Counted from the stretch's first letter, positions 11,971-25,474 are shown. The stretch is 64,000 bases of DNA from Larix kaempferi (GCA_027924585.1 BSBM01000372.1:33722001-33786000); one strand, 5' to 3'. Notes: a model not told the origin generated them from the letters alone. Program-made: numbers and translations.

Positions 11971-12574
11971 TGATCCAGATTTATGTGAGAACGAATTGAA
12001 AGAATAGATATATAACCACATACACAAATATATTGCAAGGAACACAGTCATAAAGTAAATACAAATTCTATTAAATGGTGGAAATAGAATAGGTTGTAAA
12101 ATAAAGTAGCTAGAATGGTGGTAGCTTATCTTTGAGAAGAGATGTGATGACTACACTCATTCATGACAAGATGAATACAAAGAGGCTGGAAGGGCCTAGT
12201 TATCATAAGCATGATGGAAAGAACCCTAAACATCTGAAAACCTAAATCGTCACAAAGTTTGTGCGCCCCAAGGTGGTTAATTGAGCAGTCAACCTCTCGG
12301 GATCATAACTTTTGCATACAATCTCTATTTAGGGCACTCGATAGACCGTTGGAAAGATATAGCCAAGGATTACAATAGTGGATCAAGCCCAGTTGAGACC
12401 CTATGGCTATCGTCTAGGTTGTCGCGGGCCGAAGAATCATCATTCAATGCCTCAAAACGGCCCCAGAAGTTTGGGACCCAAAAAATCGTAGAAAAACTAC
12501 TAAAAACTGCCAAAATGGAAAATTGTTTTGAGCCAGTGGACTAGGTGGGTGGACATCGATATCCACCTGGATCA
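11971..12574 (-). repeat. 5' LTR of truncated Ty3/gypsy element
   Basis: 604 bp with TGATCC...GGATCA ends. The full-length LTR supports a real insertion that was later truncated on the other side. No second TSD can be seen because that end is lost. Confidence 0.9.
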
Positions 12575-13227
12575 CTTCCCTCCATGACTTCTCATTTATT
12601 CTGCCCCGAAACTCCATATTTCCCTCAAGGTACTAGTTGTGATCTCATACCCATTTGACGATCTTGTTGGGAAGGTCTTGTTTCCCTAGACCTACACACA
12701 TCATACCATCATAGATTAAGAGCATCAATTAAAATTCATAATGAATTAACTTAATCGCATTTTTCCCAAATTGTACATGACCTCCCTGGTCATTTTTTCC
12801 CTAATGAAATGGCTTCCACAATCATCTATGATATGAGCATCCCTGTCAAATCTTGCTCTTTACAAGGTTAAGCATACATAATCATACAAGTCATGTATCA
12901 TCAACAAGATCATAATCAACTATATGTTCCACTCAACAATGATCATCCACATTTCACAATCATATATCATAATCCATGTCATTAACTAGATGTAGAAAAA
13001 GAAACATACATATAACATGTTCTTAATAAATATCGATCTGGTACACATAATCAAATATATAAGCATACATAAGCAAGGATGCAACCATGTATATAATATA
13101 TGCATATATATCAGTTTTCACTTGTTAAGTGACCCAACTAGGTCCATAACATATAAGTCTAGCATACGAAATCCATAAAAAATCCTCCTCCTCGGGTGTC
13201 ACAAAACTATGCTAACCATGATGGGAC
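12575..13227. other. Non-coding stretch, unclassified
   Basis: AT-rich DNA between the gypsy LTR and repeat C. No frame, tandem array or terminal repeat was recognised. Confidence 0.5.
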
Positions 13228-15830
13228 ACTACACCTATTTCATTAACCTAATCAATATAACCAATTCTAATTACCTATTTAGCCTACCAACCCCTAATCA
13301 TAACCCTTGAACCTTTATCTATCATCTCAACATATAAATTGATATTTAAGGAAACAAAAAGGATACATACATATGCCATTATGGTCATAAAAAGAAGAAA
13401 TAAAGGATGCATAAAGGAATCTAAAATAAAGAAATTGAGGCAAAACATAATTATTCGAGATGCAAAAAAGTCAAATAAAGGATGCATAAAGGAATCTAAA
13501 ATAGAGAAATTGAGGCAAAACATAATTATTCGAGATGCAAAAAAGTCAATAAAAAATTAAGCTAAGAGATGCAAATTCATGACACCAAAAAAGACACCAT
13601 GTTCCATTTTCCAATGTGTACACGAGTGGATGTTAAAAAATATTGCTAAAAGGGCATAGTGTTGTAGTGTTATAAGGAAATATTCACCATATTTGGGGTT
13701 CTAAATGAATGAGTAAGTGACCGAGAAACACCCAGGTCCATAAATGTTTTTTACCAGGGCATTGATTAAAGAATATCGTATTCATCACAAGAAACCCATT
13801 CCTAATTAACCTTTGGAAAATGCCCAAGTAGTGGTGAACAACCTCAAATTGGAGAGTATTATCACAAAGATGGGGGAATTTCACCAAAGAGATTGGGTTG
13901 AAATTCTTTCTAAATTAGCATGGGCCTAAGTCTAGATAACAAGGAATAATACAACAAATGCCATGATCCCTTACAAGGTTATCTTCCATTCACATTTTAG
14001 ATTGATACAAATAAGATGATAACTAGACTTACGATGAATCTTCCTAAAACAATTTCTCCTTGGATATGAACTAATAAACTAACAAGATGAGATAATGAAT
14101 ATTGATTCTTATTGGTGATTTTACTAGGAGGACAATAATCCAAATAATTGCCCATGTGCCATCTAAAACTAGAATAGTGGAAAATCCACATGGTGATTCA
14201 AGTTGGGCGATGGTCTTTTATCTAGCAATTCTAAGATTTGCATCTATATCTCTTCAATATTTTCCAATGAAGTTTTGTGTAATGGCTCATTGGGCATAAT
14301 AGTTCCTTGTTTTAGGTCTATGATATGATTTTATTACACAATAGGGGAAATCCCTTAATGTTCCAAAAATAATTTTAAATACAATAGTAATAAGTCACCA
14401 AGTTTCTTTTACATGCATAACCTACTATGATAGAACATCACATGATGAGTACTTAGAGTTTTGGTTCTATTTGAAATGTTTCAGGTTCTCTACCTTGTAT
14501 AGTCATGTATAATTAACCATGACCACTTTATCATTCTCTGGGCTTTAACACTTGAAACCAACACTACGAATACTAGATCTTTCTTTGTTGTCATTAAATA
14601 TGCATGTTCATCTTTAACTAGTTTGTACTAGTTCTTAAACATCATTGATAGATTGCATCACAATACCATAAGTATGCATTGCTAAAAATAACTCCACATA
14701 CATGTACAGGTACCATATCAAAATGTACTTCATTGATATAATTTGTAGAGATCATATTTCACCTTGCAATGTTGTTGGATACAATAAATCCTTTCTCTTG
14801 TTAAGACAGTCCGAGAAGTATGGTTCAAAGTTCATGACCATGCGAAAATTATGCTTCTTGTAATCTACTTTTAAATTGTAATATCGCTAGATGATAGCGT
14901 TGAATATTGTCTTGATAAGTACCTTCGTAATTTGGATCTTAATGAAGAATATTTTGTTGTTGTTTAAGTGATTAAGATAGATGAATGACATATTCTCTCA
15001 TAGAGAAGGTAATGATAATTTCCTTTCTCTTATATGACTTTTAAGATTTTTGTATTTCTCTAAATAAAGCCTCGCCAATATTCTTTCGTATGTCATATTA
15101 TCTTACAATAAATTCATAAATGAATTTTGTTATGTCATATTATCTTACAATAAATTCATAAAGGGATTTTGTTATTTCATACAACACTATATCTTTTCTT
15201 TGATGACTCAAAGTCATCTTTTGTTACATAGTATTATCGAATGACTTCTTCATTATGTAAAGTGTTATTTCCTTCAGAAAAAATAGTGATAACACTATTT
15301 CTAATATGCTAACTTTGCATTGTGATAAGCATCATTTAGAGTGTAGATATTGAATATCTCAAGCACATTTTCTAATTGAGGTGAACAATATTCTAATTAC
15401 CTTGGTGAATAAATTTTCTTTTTTGTCCATCACTTTAATGAGCAAAATTTTAATTAGAGACCCCATTTGATTAATTCAACTTTTGTGATAAGTATCTTGC
15501 TATTTTTTTTCCTTGACATTTGTCTATCACCTTAATATCAAAATTTTGAATATAGGCTCGAATTTATTAATTCAACTTTTGTTATAAGCACTTATCTTGA
15601 TATTTTTTCTCATAATAATGAAAGGGATAAAACTTATCCTTGAAAACAATTTTAAAACCATCCTACTTCAAGGTATAAGTGACAGAAAGTGCTTCTCTAT
15701 ACTCACATAAGTTGTCCCACCAAATAAAATTTGTGAAGGAAACCGTGAATTAGTAATATATATAGTAACATATAGAATGAATATATTAAAAGTTAGAAAA
15801 CAAACCAAGGAACATCATAACCGTTTAGTG
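13228..15830. repeat. Unknown repeat C, copy 1
   Basis: Matches 34500-36845 with many small gaps; shared landmarks include ACCAACCCCTAATC, the segment around CCATTTTCCAATGTGTAC and GATTGCATCACAATACCATAAGTATG. Its right third (14970-15850) also matches 18121-19065. A 44-bp direct doubling lies at about 15095-15180. It passes directly into repeat A copy 2. Non-coding, origin unknown. Confidence 0.8.
13401..13550 (+). repeat. Two tandem copies of a 75-bp unit
   Basis: Unit begins TAAAGGATGCATAAAGG at 13401 and 13476. Repeat C copy 3 has only one unit (near 34665), so the duplication occurred in this copy. As 75 is a multiple of 3, a short plus-strand frame (13339-13560) repeats a 25-residue peptide; I do not regard it as a gene. 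Confidence 0.85.
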
Positions 15831-18120
15831 TTGGGCTGTCATTGTATTGCGATTTCTCAATTTTGAAACAAGGGATTTAATAAGTTTTGGATGGATAGCT
15901 AGCATGGATGAAGATACTTGAGTTCATAAAAGCAATTATTACAGTGAATTTATTCATAATTTTAATGGAAATTAATATTAGTATAGTTATTTAATTTGTG
16001 ATCGGTAAAGTTAAGTGTTATGAATAAGTTATATATTACTTGTTTTTTATGCTTAATTATAATCACTTGCTGTATGTGTCTTACTTACCCGCTACTTTAT
16101 TTAGTTAAGTGGGTTGTCTCTCACTACTTGCTACCCATACATAAGCTACGAGTTATTTTATATATATATATATTTATATAATTGTTTCAATCTCAACAAT
16201 ACACTTATCCTATCCTCTTTCAATCTAGGAAAAGCATATATGTTAATCCACCCCAAATTCTAAGATATAAAAACTTATAGATGTAAAAAATGACAAACCC
16301 GATCTTATCTTTGTGACGACATTAATGTAAATCCAACAATTTGTTTCATAATGTAACAACTATACAATGCTTACAATTATTTATAAATTACACGACGTAA
16401 CTATTCTCATGAAAGAAACCTGAAAATACAAAACTATTATTATGAAAGAAACCTGACCAAAACATCAATAAGATTTGCCCGGGTCTGTCTTATTAGCAAT
16501 TCCAGGAGCCTATAGTCCCTTCGTCAATGACAGAAAATCATGTTATAAACAGGAAACTGTAAAGCAACCCAAATGACACAACTGGTTAACATGATTTGAT
16601 GTGATAATGTTGATTCTTCTAATTAGACACTTTGTTTCTCATCATATGTTTTGTTTTGATTTTTAGTGAAAAAAACAGCTATACCCTTAAGAGATTCTGG
16701 ACCTGTAATGCTTAAATATTAATTTTGGCGATGTATAAACAGCTTACTGATACCGGAGACTTTGACAGAAAGTACAGCCCAAAAATGTTGAATATAAAAA
16801 GCAATCATTGATTGTTACATTGGCAACTATGAATAATTGTAAGAACATCAAACCCCAAACTTCTGTTGTGGTAACTGATATCCATTTCATTACGATTATA
16901 TTTCATGAGTCATTGCAGATATACAGATGATGTATAAACACCATATCAACGCAAAGTAATCAGATAGAGAATTGACCTAAACATGGCTGTTCTGTTTAGC
17001 CATAAATGTTGCTCTTGGTTTAGCTGTTAATTTAGCCAGCTATGGTTTGAGTAGTGATTTTGAAGGATGTAATGATTATTTCTTTCAGTTACCATTATGA
17101 TTCTTGGTACTTATTATCAACTATGTTTTTAGCTATTGAATATTAATACAGTTTTATCATATGATGCTAAGTTTTAAATAAACATAAGTTTTATGAAATT
17201 TAACTTCGTGTCATTGTAATTTACAATTCATTATCAGGAAGAGAAGTGTAATTTCAAAGTTTAAGGAAGAGAAGTGTAATTTCAAAGTTGATAAGTAGTA
17301 ATTTAAATATAACAATAGATTTAAGTTATTAGTTAAATAAGATTTTTAAAAGGCTGTAAATTCAAAAGTTATTAAATTCTTGATTACCATTTTAAAGGAT
17401 AATGTGAAAGAGTAAAAAATATATATTCAAAAAATAAAAAGTAATAAAAAAATTCAAAGTTACAAAAAATAAATAGGAATTAAAAAAAATCATGTCCCCA
17501 CATAAAATAAAAAAATTAGCTTGGTTGTATAGTGAAATGTCTCCACATAAAATAAAAAAATTAGCTTGGTTGTATAGTGAAATGCTTTTTATAGTTACTA
17601 TGAGAAAGAAGTATAATTGAGTTTATATATACACTTTAATAAAATAATAAAATATTAAGTAAACAAAAAATTTACAATATAGAATTCAAATTCAAAGATA
17701 TATAGATATATATATATATTCCAATTAATTAAAACTAAAATAATTAATTAGAATATATTCTTAAATCCAAATTATTTATTAAATAAAGATTTTGAGATAA
17801 AATGTAAATTCAAAAACTATTAGATTTTTGTTATTAAATAAAATATTTGAAACAAAATATAAATTCAGAAATCATTAGATACTTTTAATCTATTTGGTTA
17901 TGACCTAAAAAGATGATGTGAAAGTGTGAAAATTATTATAATTAAATGTGAGTGTAGCTTCATCTTAACTGTAAGAAATACGTGATAATAACATTGAGGG
18001 TTTAGGAAATGTAAATTTTGAGTTGTGATTAATAAATTATTATATTTAAAATGTGTTTTGTTATATAATTTTTTTATAATATATTTAATGTTATTATGTA
18101 ATTTTTTATAATATATTTAA
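15831..18120. repeat. Unknown repeat A, copy 2 (most complete)
   Basis: Begins with the TGTTGGGCTGTCATTGTATTG motif region and carries the complete version of the segment truncated at 2989-4168. The 17240-18120 part is very AT-rich, with short tandem doublings (about 26 bp at 17235 and 45 bp at 17495), and resembles 49340-49560. No coding potential seen. Confidence 0.75.
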
Positions 18121-19068
18121 AGTGATTAAGATAGATGAATGACATATTCTCTCATAGGTAATTATAATTCCTTAATTCTCTCATATATATTTTTTTAGAT
18201 TTTTTGTACTTCTTTATATGAAGCCTCAATTAGACTTTTTTTCGGGTCCTCCTTTTTGTTGTTTGGATTGCTTTGTTGGGACTATGATCTTTGTGCTGAT
18301 CGATTTTTATTTCATTACCTAGCAGGGTGTAGTAGGGGTTATTGGCGTTTGGACACATCTGTCACATGTTACTATTTCTTTACTTTGCAGCTGGGGTGTA
18401 GTTGTGGTTATTGTTGTTTTGGATACATCTGTCACATGATACTATTACTATTTGTCTTTATTAATAGTAAATTATTTTATCTTTTCGATTGAAAAAAACA
18501 GAAGCCTCAACAATTATAATAACTTTATGAAGGAATTTTGTTCTTTTGTACAACACTATATCCTTTCTTTGAAGACTTAAAGTCATATTTTGTTACATAG
18601 TTTTATTGAATGGCTTCTTCATCATGCAAAGTGTTGTTTCTTTGAAAAAAATTAGTAATAATATTTATATTTGGCTTATGGCATTTATACCTTTCATAGC
18701 TTGCTAACTTTGCATTGTGATAAGCATAATTTGGAATGTAGATGTTGAATATCTCAAGCCCAATCATTTAGTTAACTTGGTGAATAAATTGTCTTCTTTG
18801 TCCATTACCTTAATCATCAAAATTTTGACTGTAAGTCCAATTGATTAATTCAAGTATCAAAATTTTGAGTGTAAGTCCAATTGATTAATTCAACTTTTGT
18901 AATAAGCATTTATCTTGCTATTTTTTTCTCAGGGATAAAAGTTATCCTTGAAAACAATTTTAAAATCCTCCTATTCAAGGTATAAGTGACATAAAGTGCT
19001 TCTCCATACTCACGAGTTGTTCCACCAAATAAAATCATCTGAAGAAAACCGTGCCTTCAGCAACATGT
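18121..19068. repeat. Unknown repeat C, copy 2 (right part only)
   Basis: Corresponds to 14970-15730 of copy 1 and contains a 271-bp LINE insertion. It is followed directly by repeat A, the same order as copy 1, so C and A together form one larger repeated unit. Confidence 0.75.
18230..18500 (+). mobile_element. 5'-truncated LINE insertion (3' end only)
   Basis: Flanked by a perfect 10-bp TSD, GAAGCCTCAA (18220-18229 and 18501-18510), and absent from repeat C copy 1 near 15068. It ends in GATTGAAAAAAACA, a short A-rich tail, so the inserted strand is plus. It contains two imperfect copies of a roughly 60-bp segment around ACATCTGTCACATG. No protein domain remains. A retrotransposed pseudogene end or SINE is possible, but the LINE-style 3' end is the better fit. 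Confidence 0.8.
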
Positions 19069-19613
19069 CATTGTTGGGCTGTCATTGTATTGCGATTTCT
19101 CAATTTTGAAACACTGATCAAAAGTTGTTCCACCAAATAAAATCAACTGATCAAAAGTTTGAAAACAAACCAAGGAACATCATAACCAGTTTATTGTTGG
19201 GCTGTCATTGTATTGCGATTTCTCAATATTGAAACACTGATTTTAATAAGTTTTGGATGGATAGGAATCCATGCCCTGTCAAAATAGGGGAGGGCCATAT
19301 GACTTGACTAATGCGATGATGAATATGCGTGGGTTTACAAAAGCAATTGCTACCGTCAATTGATTTATAACTTCAATGGAAATCAATAAAATCCATGTCG
19401 GCCTGCAATGAAAACTTGGACAATGCTTCATGCTCACTATTATTTTGTCTTTAAAAATTTCCTTTCAATTCAGACAGGATTCTCTCAAATGGCGGGCCTG
19501 GACTTATCTTTGTGGCGACATTAACGTGAGTGCAACAATTTATTTGATAATGAACCAACTTGATTGGGAGCAAATGCAAAGGCTTGATTCTAAGTTGGCA
19601 ACAAATTATAAAG

Positions 19614-20115
19614 TTTTTTTTTCAGTGAAAAAAATCATATTATTGGTATTCAAAAGAGAATCAAATAGTATAAATATGTCTTCGTCAAAAGCTGACTGAT
19701 GATCCAAAAATCAAGACTGATAAACATCAAAGTCCAAAAAGTACTGAAATAAGCAAATTACAGTACAAAAAAAAGTCATCTACAAAAATATAATCATCCA
19801 AAAAAGAAAACTATATGTAGAAGATTTTGAAGGATCCCTGCTGCAAATCATAAAATTCCTCTCAATAAATTAGTCCTTCTCCAACATAAGCAGCCTTGGA
19901 GAGATTATCAGCCATAGTATTATGCTGTCTGTAAATATGCTCGAAAGTAATGTCATTGAACAGCATAATTTTTTCCTTAGTCCTGCAGCACCATTGATAG
20001 AGTGAAACAACATTTAAATTGAACTCGCCATGAACCCATTTAATTGTCACCCTAGAATCTCCATATACAACCAGTTCATGGAGGCCAAACAGAAAAGAGA
20101 ATTTTTTCCTATTCT
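19614..20115 (-). pseudogene. 5'-truncated LINE, C-terminal RNase H piece
   Basis: Minus-strand frame ending at 19862 encodes the second half of a LINE RNase H: VVYGDSRV, then WVHGEFNLNV and MADNLSKAA. A 3' UTR and a poly(A) tail (T-run around 19613-19622) follow. Absent from the matching place in unit 2 (near 23310), so it inserted after, or independently of, the duplication. A clear TSD was not seen because several bases at the target seem to be lost. Confidence 0.82.
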
Positions 20116-20327
20116 ACAAAAATCACCTTTCTTACTCAACATTTCCAATGAAAATACATTTCACCAAACCAGAAAAGCCCAAACACGTAACTATTCTTAA
20201 ACTGAGTTAGATTTGATGACATTTGATGAGGCTGTGTTATTAACAATTCCATAAGCTCATAGTCCATTGGCCAATGACAGAAAACAGTGTTGACGATGAT
20301 GATGATGATTAACATCCAGTGAGACTA

Positions 20328-20660
20328 ACTTTGGTCTATCGGACCTTAAGAAGGTTATTACTTGGTTTGCTTTAAACTTTTATTCCTATGCTCGAAAAAA
20401 ACTTGGTAAGAAATTTTCCAAGCTCACTATAACGGAGCAACCCAAAATAAACTGGAAACTGAAAATAAGCCAGCAACCCAAATGACAAAAATGACTTTGG
20501 TCTATCAAACCTCAAGAAAGTTATTACTTGGTTTACTTTAAACTTTTATTCCCATGCTCGAAGAGCTTGGTAAGAAACTTTCCAAGCTCACTATAAAAGG
20601 GAGCAACCCAAAATAAACTGAAAACTGAAAATAAGCCAGCAACCCAAATGACAAAAATGG
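20328..20660. repeat. Direct tandem doubling of a 164-bp segment
   Basis: The segment starting ACTTTGGTCTATC occurs at 20328 and again at 20492; unit 2 has it once (near 23800). Each copy carries a hairpin-capable motif, clearest in the second (GAGCTTGG...CCAAGCTC near 20565). Confidence 0.85.
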
Positions 20661-21669
20661 CAAACATTTTCTGATAGGACAATATTGACGTTTTGTTTCT
20701 CATCATATGCTTTCTTATCCGTCTTAGTGACAAAAAGAAAAAGCTATAACCTTATGATTCTGGGCCTGTAATACTTAAATATTAATTTCGGCTGGCGATG
20801 TATAAACAGAGTGCTGATACCCACTGAGTGTAATGATTGTAACAGGTGAATTTGACATAAAGTATAGCCCGAAAATCTTGAATATAAGAAGCAATAGTTG
20901 ACTGGTACATTGGCCACTATGAATAATTGTAAAAACATCGAACACCAAACTTTATATGTTGGGACGACACTGATAATGGATGTCCATTTCGTTAAAGTCA
21001 CATTATATTCCATGACAGTCATTGAAGATGTACAGATGTTCCACCTTTTCGTTGAAACCGTAAGCACAGTGATAAGATAAGCACCATAAACACCATATCA
21101 ATGCAAAGTAATCACTATAAGATTTTGATATGGTTTAATATTATTTAGAGGTGACTTATAAGATGTATTGAATTATTTTGATAAATTGGTTCAATATTAC
21201 ATGGGATTATTTATAAGAACATATCTACAGAATAGGGCAGAATGAATTGAAACAACTCAAAGACGGCGTTAGAGAGAGAGTTGAAGTGATAAGGGAAATG
21301 AAAGGAGCCAAGTCCTTGGTGACTTTGAAATTAGAGATGATGGGACATTGTCAATAGAGTTTAGATTGAGTGGTTGGGAACATTGATTGTCATATCTAGC
21401 TCGTGACATGTTATGATGGACATTGGGGATACATTGATTCTTTATGAATAGCATGTGTTTGTTTTCTCTGTGGATGCTTTGAAGGCCCAAAGATCATAGC
21501 CCTTTGTCAAATGGCCAAGTCTGAAAAGCATCAATAATTAGAGATGAGGTCAGTACATTGCGAGGAGGGACGAGTTTACAACTCAGCATTTGGTTAAGGA
21601 GATCGGAGCAAGTTTGTCAAATAAGTTTAAGAATTGTCACGATGAAGTCTTGTCTCATTTAATAAGTAG

Positions 21670-22690
21670 GTGGGTGGTATTACCTCAAATGATCTCTACC
21701 TTCTGGTAGACATTTCATTGGTGCCTAGATTAGAGGGTTTGATAGGCCGAAGGAAGAGTTTGAATTGTGGTTTTGATTTTGGTAAGGATGTTGATATCAA
21801 ACCTCGATTGAATTTTGAAGTTTCGAAGGATGTGAGAGGCAAGGGAGTGGTCATGTTGGAAGGTTTAAGTGTAGGTGGGAAGTGTTTGGTGGGTGTAAAC
21901 GAGTTGAAGGTAGTTGGATTGGAACATGCGAAGAATTTGTTTAGTGCAAGGATAAGGGAAGAAAGGAGAGTAGAAGGATTGTGAATAAAGTTAGGTTTTG
22001 AAGGGTTAAGTAGACCAATTGAAGAAAGAGATGGTAGGGTTAAGCCATCCAAGAAATTCATTAAAAAATTAGTAAGCGTGATTAAGTCGATGTTGGGAAA
22101 TGGTGTGAAAATGCATGACGTTGTAAACCTTTTGGAGAAAGCACTGGTTGGGAGATTTTTAGGCAGGAGGATGGGGGATTCAATATTGAGAAATTGGATT
22201 AAGGAGTAGTGGGAGCCACTCCTAGGGTACTTATCTAATTTTTTGTGATGGCTAGAGGATGGCTAGGATTTATCCTTAAGAAGAATGAAGATGTGAGTAT
22301 GGTTAAAGGGGTTTTCTGGAAATGAGGGTCAACCACCTTGCTTTTAAAAAGATGGATCCCTTCTTTGACCCTAGAATAGGAAAAATGAAAATTACCTTGA
22401 TATGGGTAAAACTACCTAGCATGCCTATGGATTTTTGGTCAATGGAGATGTTTAGGGAAATCAGGAATGCATTGGACATTTTCATGGAAGTTGATATGGG
22501 GTTTGAAAGCTTGAAAGCAATAATACCATAGCTTGAATTATGGTGGGATTGGATTTGAAGGAGAGTTGGCTCTATAGAAACAATTGTAGAAAGGTGCATT
22601 AGTGATAACTCAACCTTTGTTTTATGAGGGTCCCTTTCAAATGTATTTATTTCCACCTCTATGGCCATTTAGTTAGGGATTGTCAACTAT
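21670..22690 (+). pseudogene. LINE ORF1-type protein remnant (DUF4283-like plus zinc knuckle)
   Basis: Plus-strand pieces read like a plant LINE ORF1 protein. They include LVGRFLGRRMGDSILRNWIK and WEPLLGYLSNF; then DPRIGKMKITLIWVKLPSMP and DFWSMEMFREI (DUF4283-like core, 22322-22531); then a degenerate CCHC knuckle near 22642-22682 (C..F/H....H....C). Such proteins bind LINE RNA. Several frameshifts and stops separate the pieces. No endonuclease or RT follows, so the gene is cut at its 3' side. The same remnant lies in unit 2. Confidence 0.72.
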
Positions 22691-23494
22691 CCCTTTTCTA
22701 GTTCTCATAGTAATAGTTATGGGGTGGATAGCGAGGATGTAGATGTAGATGTGGATCCATTGTTGGGCTGTCATTGTATTGCGATTTCTCAATTTTGAAA
22801 CACTGATCAAAAGTTGTTCCACCAAATAAAATCAACTGATCAAAAGTTTGAAAACAAACCAAGGAACACCATAACCAGTTTATTGTTGGGCTGTCATTGT
22901 ATTGCGATTTCTCAATTTTGAAACACTGATTTTAATCAGTTTTGGATGGATAGGAGTCCATGCCCTGTCAAAATAAGGGAGGGCCATATGACTTGACTAA
23001 TGCGATGATGAATATGCGTGGGTTTACAAAAGCAATTGCTACAGTCAATTGATTTATAACTTCAATGGAAATCAATAAAATCCATGTCGGCCTGCAATGA
23101 AAACTTGGACAGTGCTTCATGCTCACGATTATTTTGTCTTTAAAAATTTCCTTTCAATTCAGACAGGATTCTCTCAAATGGCGGGCCTGGACTTATCTTT
23201 GTGGCGACATTAACGTGAGTGCAACAATTTATTTGATAATGCAACAACTTTATTGGGAGCAAATGCAAAGGCTTGATTCCAAATTAAACAGTCTCCAACT
23301 TGTGTTGGCAACAAATTACAAAGTTGTATTCCTTGATAACTTTTCCTACTTTAAAAAAATCAGCTTTCTCACTCAACATTTTCAATGAAAATGCATTTCA
23401 CTAAACCAGAAAAACCCAAATACGTAACTATATTTAAACAGTAAGATTTGACAAGCCACAGTGTTGATGATGATGATGATTAACGTCCACTGAG

Positions 23495-23797
23495 ACCTGA
23501 GTCAACTAAAGTTTGCTGCTGACTCCCTACTAGTACGTTGGGCATGGGATCATGTGCTCTCACCAACAAACAACAAGATCACACCTCTGTCTTTGTCAAG
23601 ATCACACCTGTTGTTCTTTTCTTGTATATAAAGTATTGTGGTGTGACAATGCTCAATGCAATAATAATGAGTAAGTACAGTCCAATGTTCTGAATTCCCA
23701 TCATCTCAAGTGGGTAAAGTATTGTGGTGTCACAATGTTCAACGCAACAATAATGAGTGGATGATATTGTGTCCAGAGATTCTATTGACTCCTAAGT
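23495..23797. repeat. Insertion of about 300 bp, absent from unit 1
   Basis: Breaks the segment that is continuous at about 20322. It begins GAGTCAA and ends TTGACTC (7-bp inverted ends) and contains a doubled segment with AAAGTATTGTGGTGT and AATAATGAGT (near 23627 and 23716). A TATA-like TGTATATAAAG precedes the first copy. It could be a small solo LTR or a MITE; not resolved. Confidence 0.5.
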
Positions 23798-24334
23798 TAC
23801 TTTGGTTTATCAGACCTTAAGAAGCTTATTACTTGGTTTGCTTTAAACTTTTGTTCTTATACTCAAAAAGCTTGGTAAGAAGCTTTCCAAGCTCCCTATC
23901 ACAAAGCAACCCAAAATAAACTGGAAACTGAAAATAAGCCAGCAACCCAAATGACAAAAATGGTTAACATGATCTGATGTGACAATATTGATGTTTTGTT
24001 TCTCATCATATGCTTTCTTATCCGTCTTGTGACAAAAAGAAAAAGCTATAACCTTATGATCCTGGGCCTGTAATACTTAAATATTAATTTCTGTTGGCGA
24101 TGCATAAACAGCGTGCTAATGCCCACTGAGTAATGATGGTAACAAGTGAATTTGACATAAAGTATAGCCTGAAAATCTTGAATATAAGAAGCAATAGTTG
24201 ATTGTTACATTGGCCACTATGAATAATTGCACCGAGTGAAACGAGGTGCTCTACAGCCCAGTATGGGGAGATGTTGTAACGTGTATGTAGCGTTACATCT
24301 AATAAAACGTAAAAAGTGATAGTAAAAAGTGAAG

Positions 24335-24478
24335 TACCATATTATGTCGGCCATTAATAAATTCATGTCATCTAATAAAACGTACCATATTATGTCGGCC
24401 ATTAATAAATTCATGTCATCTAATAAAACGTACCATATTATGTCGGCCATTAATAAATTCATGTCAGCTAATAAAATA
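24335..24478. repeat. Minisatellite, three copies of 48 bp
   Basis: Units start with TACCATATTATGTCGGCC at 24335, 24383 and 24431 and are nearly identical. As 48 is a multiple of 3, frames stay open across it; no gene is implied. Confidence 0.95.
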
Positions 24479-24585
24479 AAAAAATTATGGAAAGTATTTA
24501 AAAAAAAACCATGTTGGCTCATAAAATAAAAATTATGAAAAGTAATTAAAATATCGATGTTCGTTTATAAAATAAAAGCTTAAAA

Positions 24586-24702
24586 CTTAAACCCGGATCT
24601 ATCAATCAAGAGATATCAAATTTCTTTGAGTTTAAATTTCAAAAAAGAAATACACCTCAAGAAATTGGAACCCTCTCGGTGCTTGATAGATACAGGTTTA
24701 AG
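24586..24702. repeat. Small foldback (MITE-like) sequence
   Basis: The ends are imperfect inverted repeats of about 23 bp (CTTAAACC.G.ATCTATCAA in both arms). Absent from unit 1. It resembles the larger foldback at 49562-49721, which shares the core GGATCTATCA. Confidence 0.65.
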
Positions 24703-25474
24703 ATGGATCTATGTTGGTTGTAAAAACATTTGAACACCAAACTTATGTTGGGATGACAATGATAATGGATGTCCATTTCGTTAAAGTCACATTATATTCC
24801 ATGACAGTCATTGAAGATGTACAGATGTTCCACCTTTTCGTTGAAACCGTAAGCACAGTGATAAGATAAGCACCATAAACACCATATCAATGCAAAGTAA
24901 TCACTATAAGATTTTGATATGGTTTAATATTATTTAGAGGTGACTTATAAGATGTATTGAATTATTTTGATAAATTGGTTTAATATTACTTGGGATTATT
25001 TATAAGAATATATCTACAGAATAGGGCAGAATGAATTGAAACAACTCAAAGACAACGTTAGAGAGAGAGTTGGAGTGATAAGGGAAATGAAAGGAGCCAA
25101 GTCCTTGGTGACTTTGAAATCATAGATGATGGGACATTGTCAACATAGTTTATATTGGGTGGTTGGGAGCATTGGTTGTCATATCTAGCTCGTGACATGT
25201 TATGATGGACATTGGGAATACATTGATTCTTCATGAATAGCATTTGTTTGTTTTTTTCATGGATGCTTTGAAGGACCAAAGGTCATAGCCCTTTGTCAAA
25301 TGGCCATGTCTGTAAGGCATCAATAATTAGAGATGAGGTCAAAGCTAGGAGGTCAGTACATTGCGATGAGCGACGAGTTTACAACTCAGCATTTGGTTAA
25401 GGAGATCGGAGCAAGTTTGTCAAATAAGTTTAAGAATTGTCACGATCAAGTCTTGTCTCATTTAATAAGTAGGT

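Larger units (their letters stand above)
10912..12574 (-). mobile_element. Truncated Ty3/gypsy element, same family as 1-2988
   Basis: It holds LTR 11971-12574, PBS 11958-11969 and a decayed gag ending at the zinc-knuckle region. Protease and everything after it are gone. At the breakpoint a 35-bp segment around the knuckle is imperfectly doubled (10912-10946 and from 10947), which suggests an error-prone join with the copia-like DNA on the left. Confidence 0.9.
19069..22757. repeat. Tandem duplication unit 1 (3.7 kb)
   Basis: Starts at CATTGTTGGGCTGTC and ends GTAGATGTGGATC, immediately followed by unit 2 with the same start. Contents in order: repeat A copy 3 (to about 21110), then a decayed plus-strand LINE ORF1-type gene. 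Differences from unit 2 are a truncated LINE (about 19614-20115) and a 164-bp internal doubling (20328-20660), both absent there. Confidence 0.88.

Noticed and set aside
18256-18492. 78-codon plus-strand frame
   Set aside because: Falls within a truncated LINE end; Cys/Phe-rich by chance composition, no domain.
23450-23480. GATGATGAT microsatellite as a functional element
   Set aside because: A short simple repeat also present near 20297; ordinary.
24329-24529. Frame over the 48-bp repeats, both strands
   Set aside because: Period divisible by three keeps frames open; low complexity, not coding.
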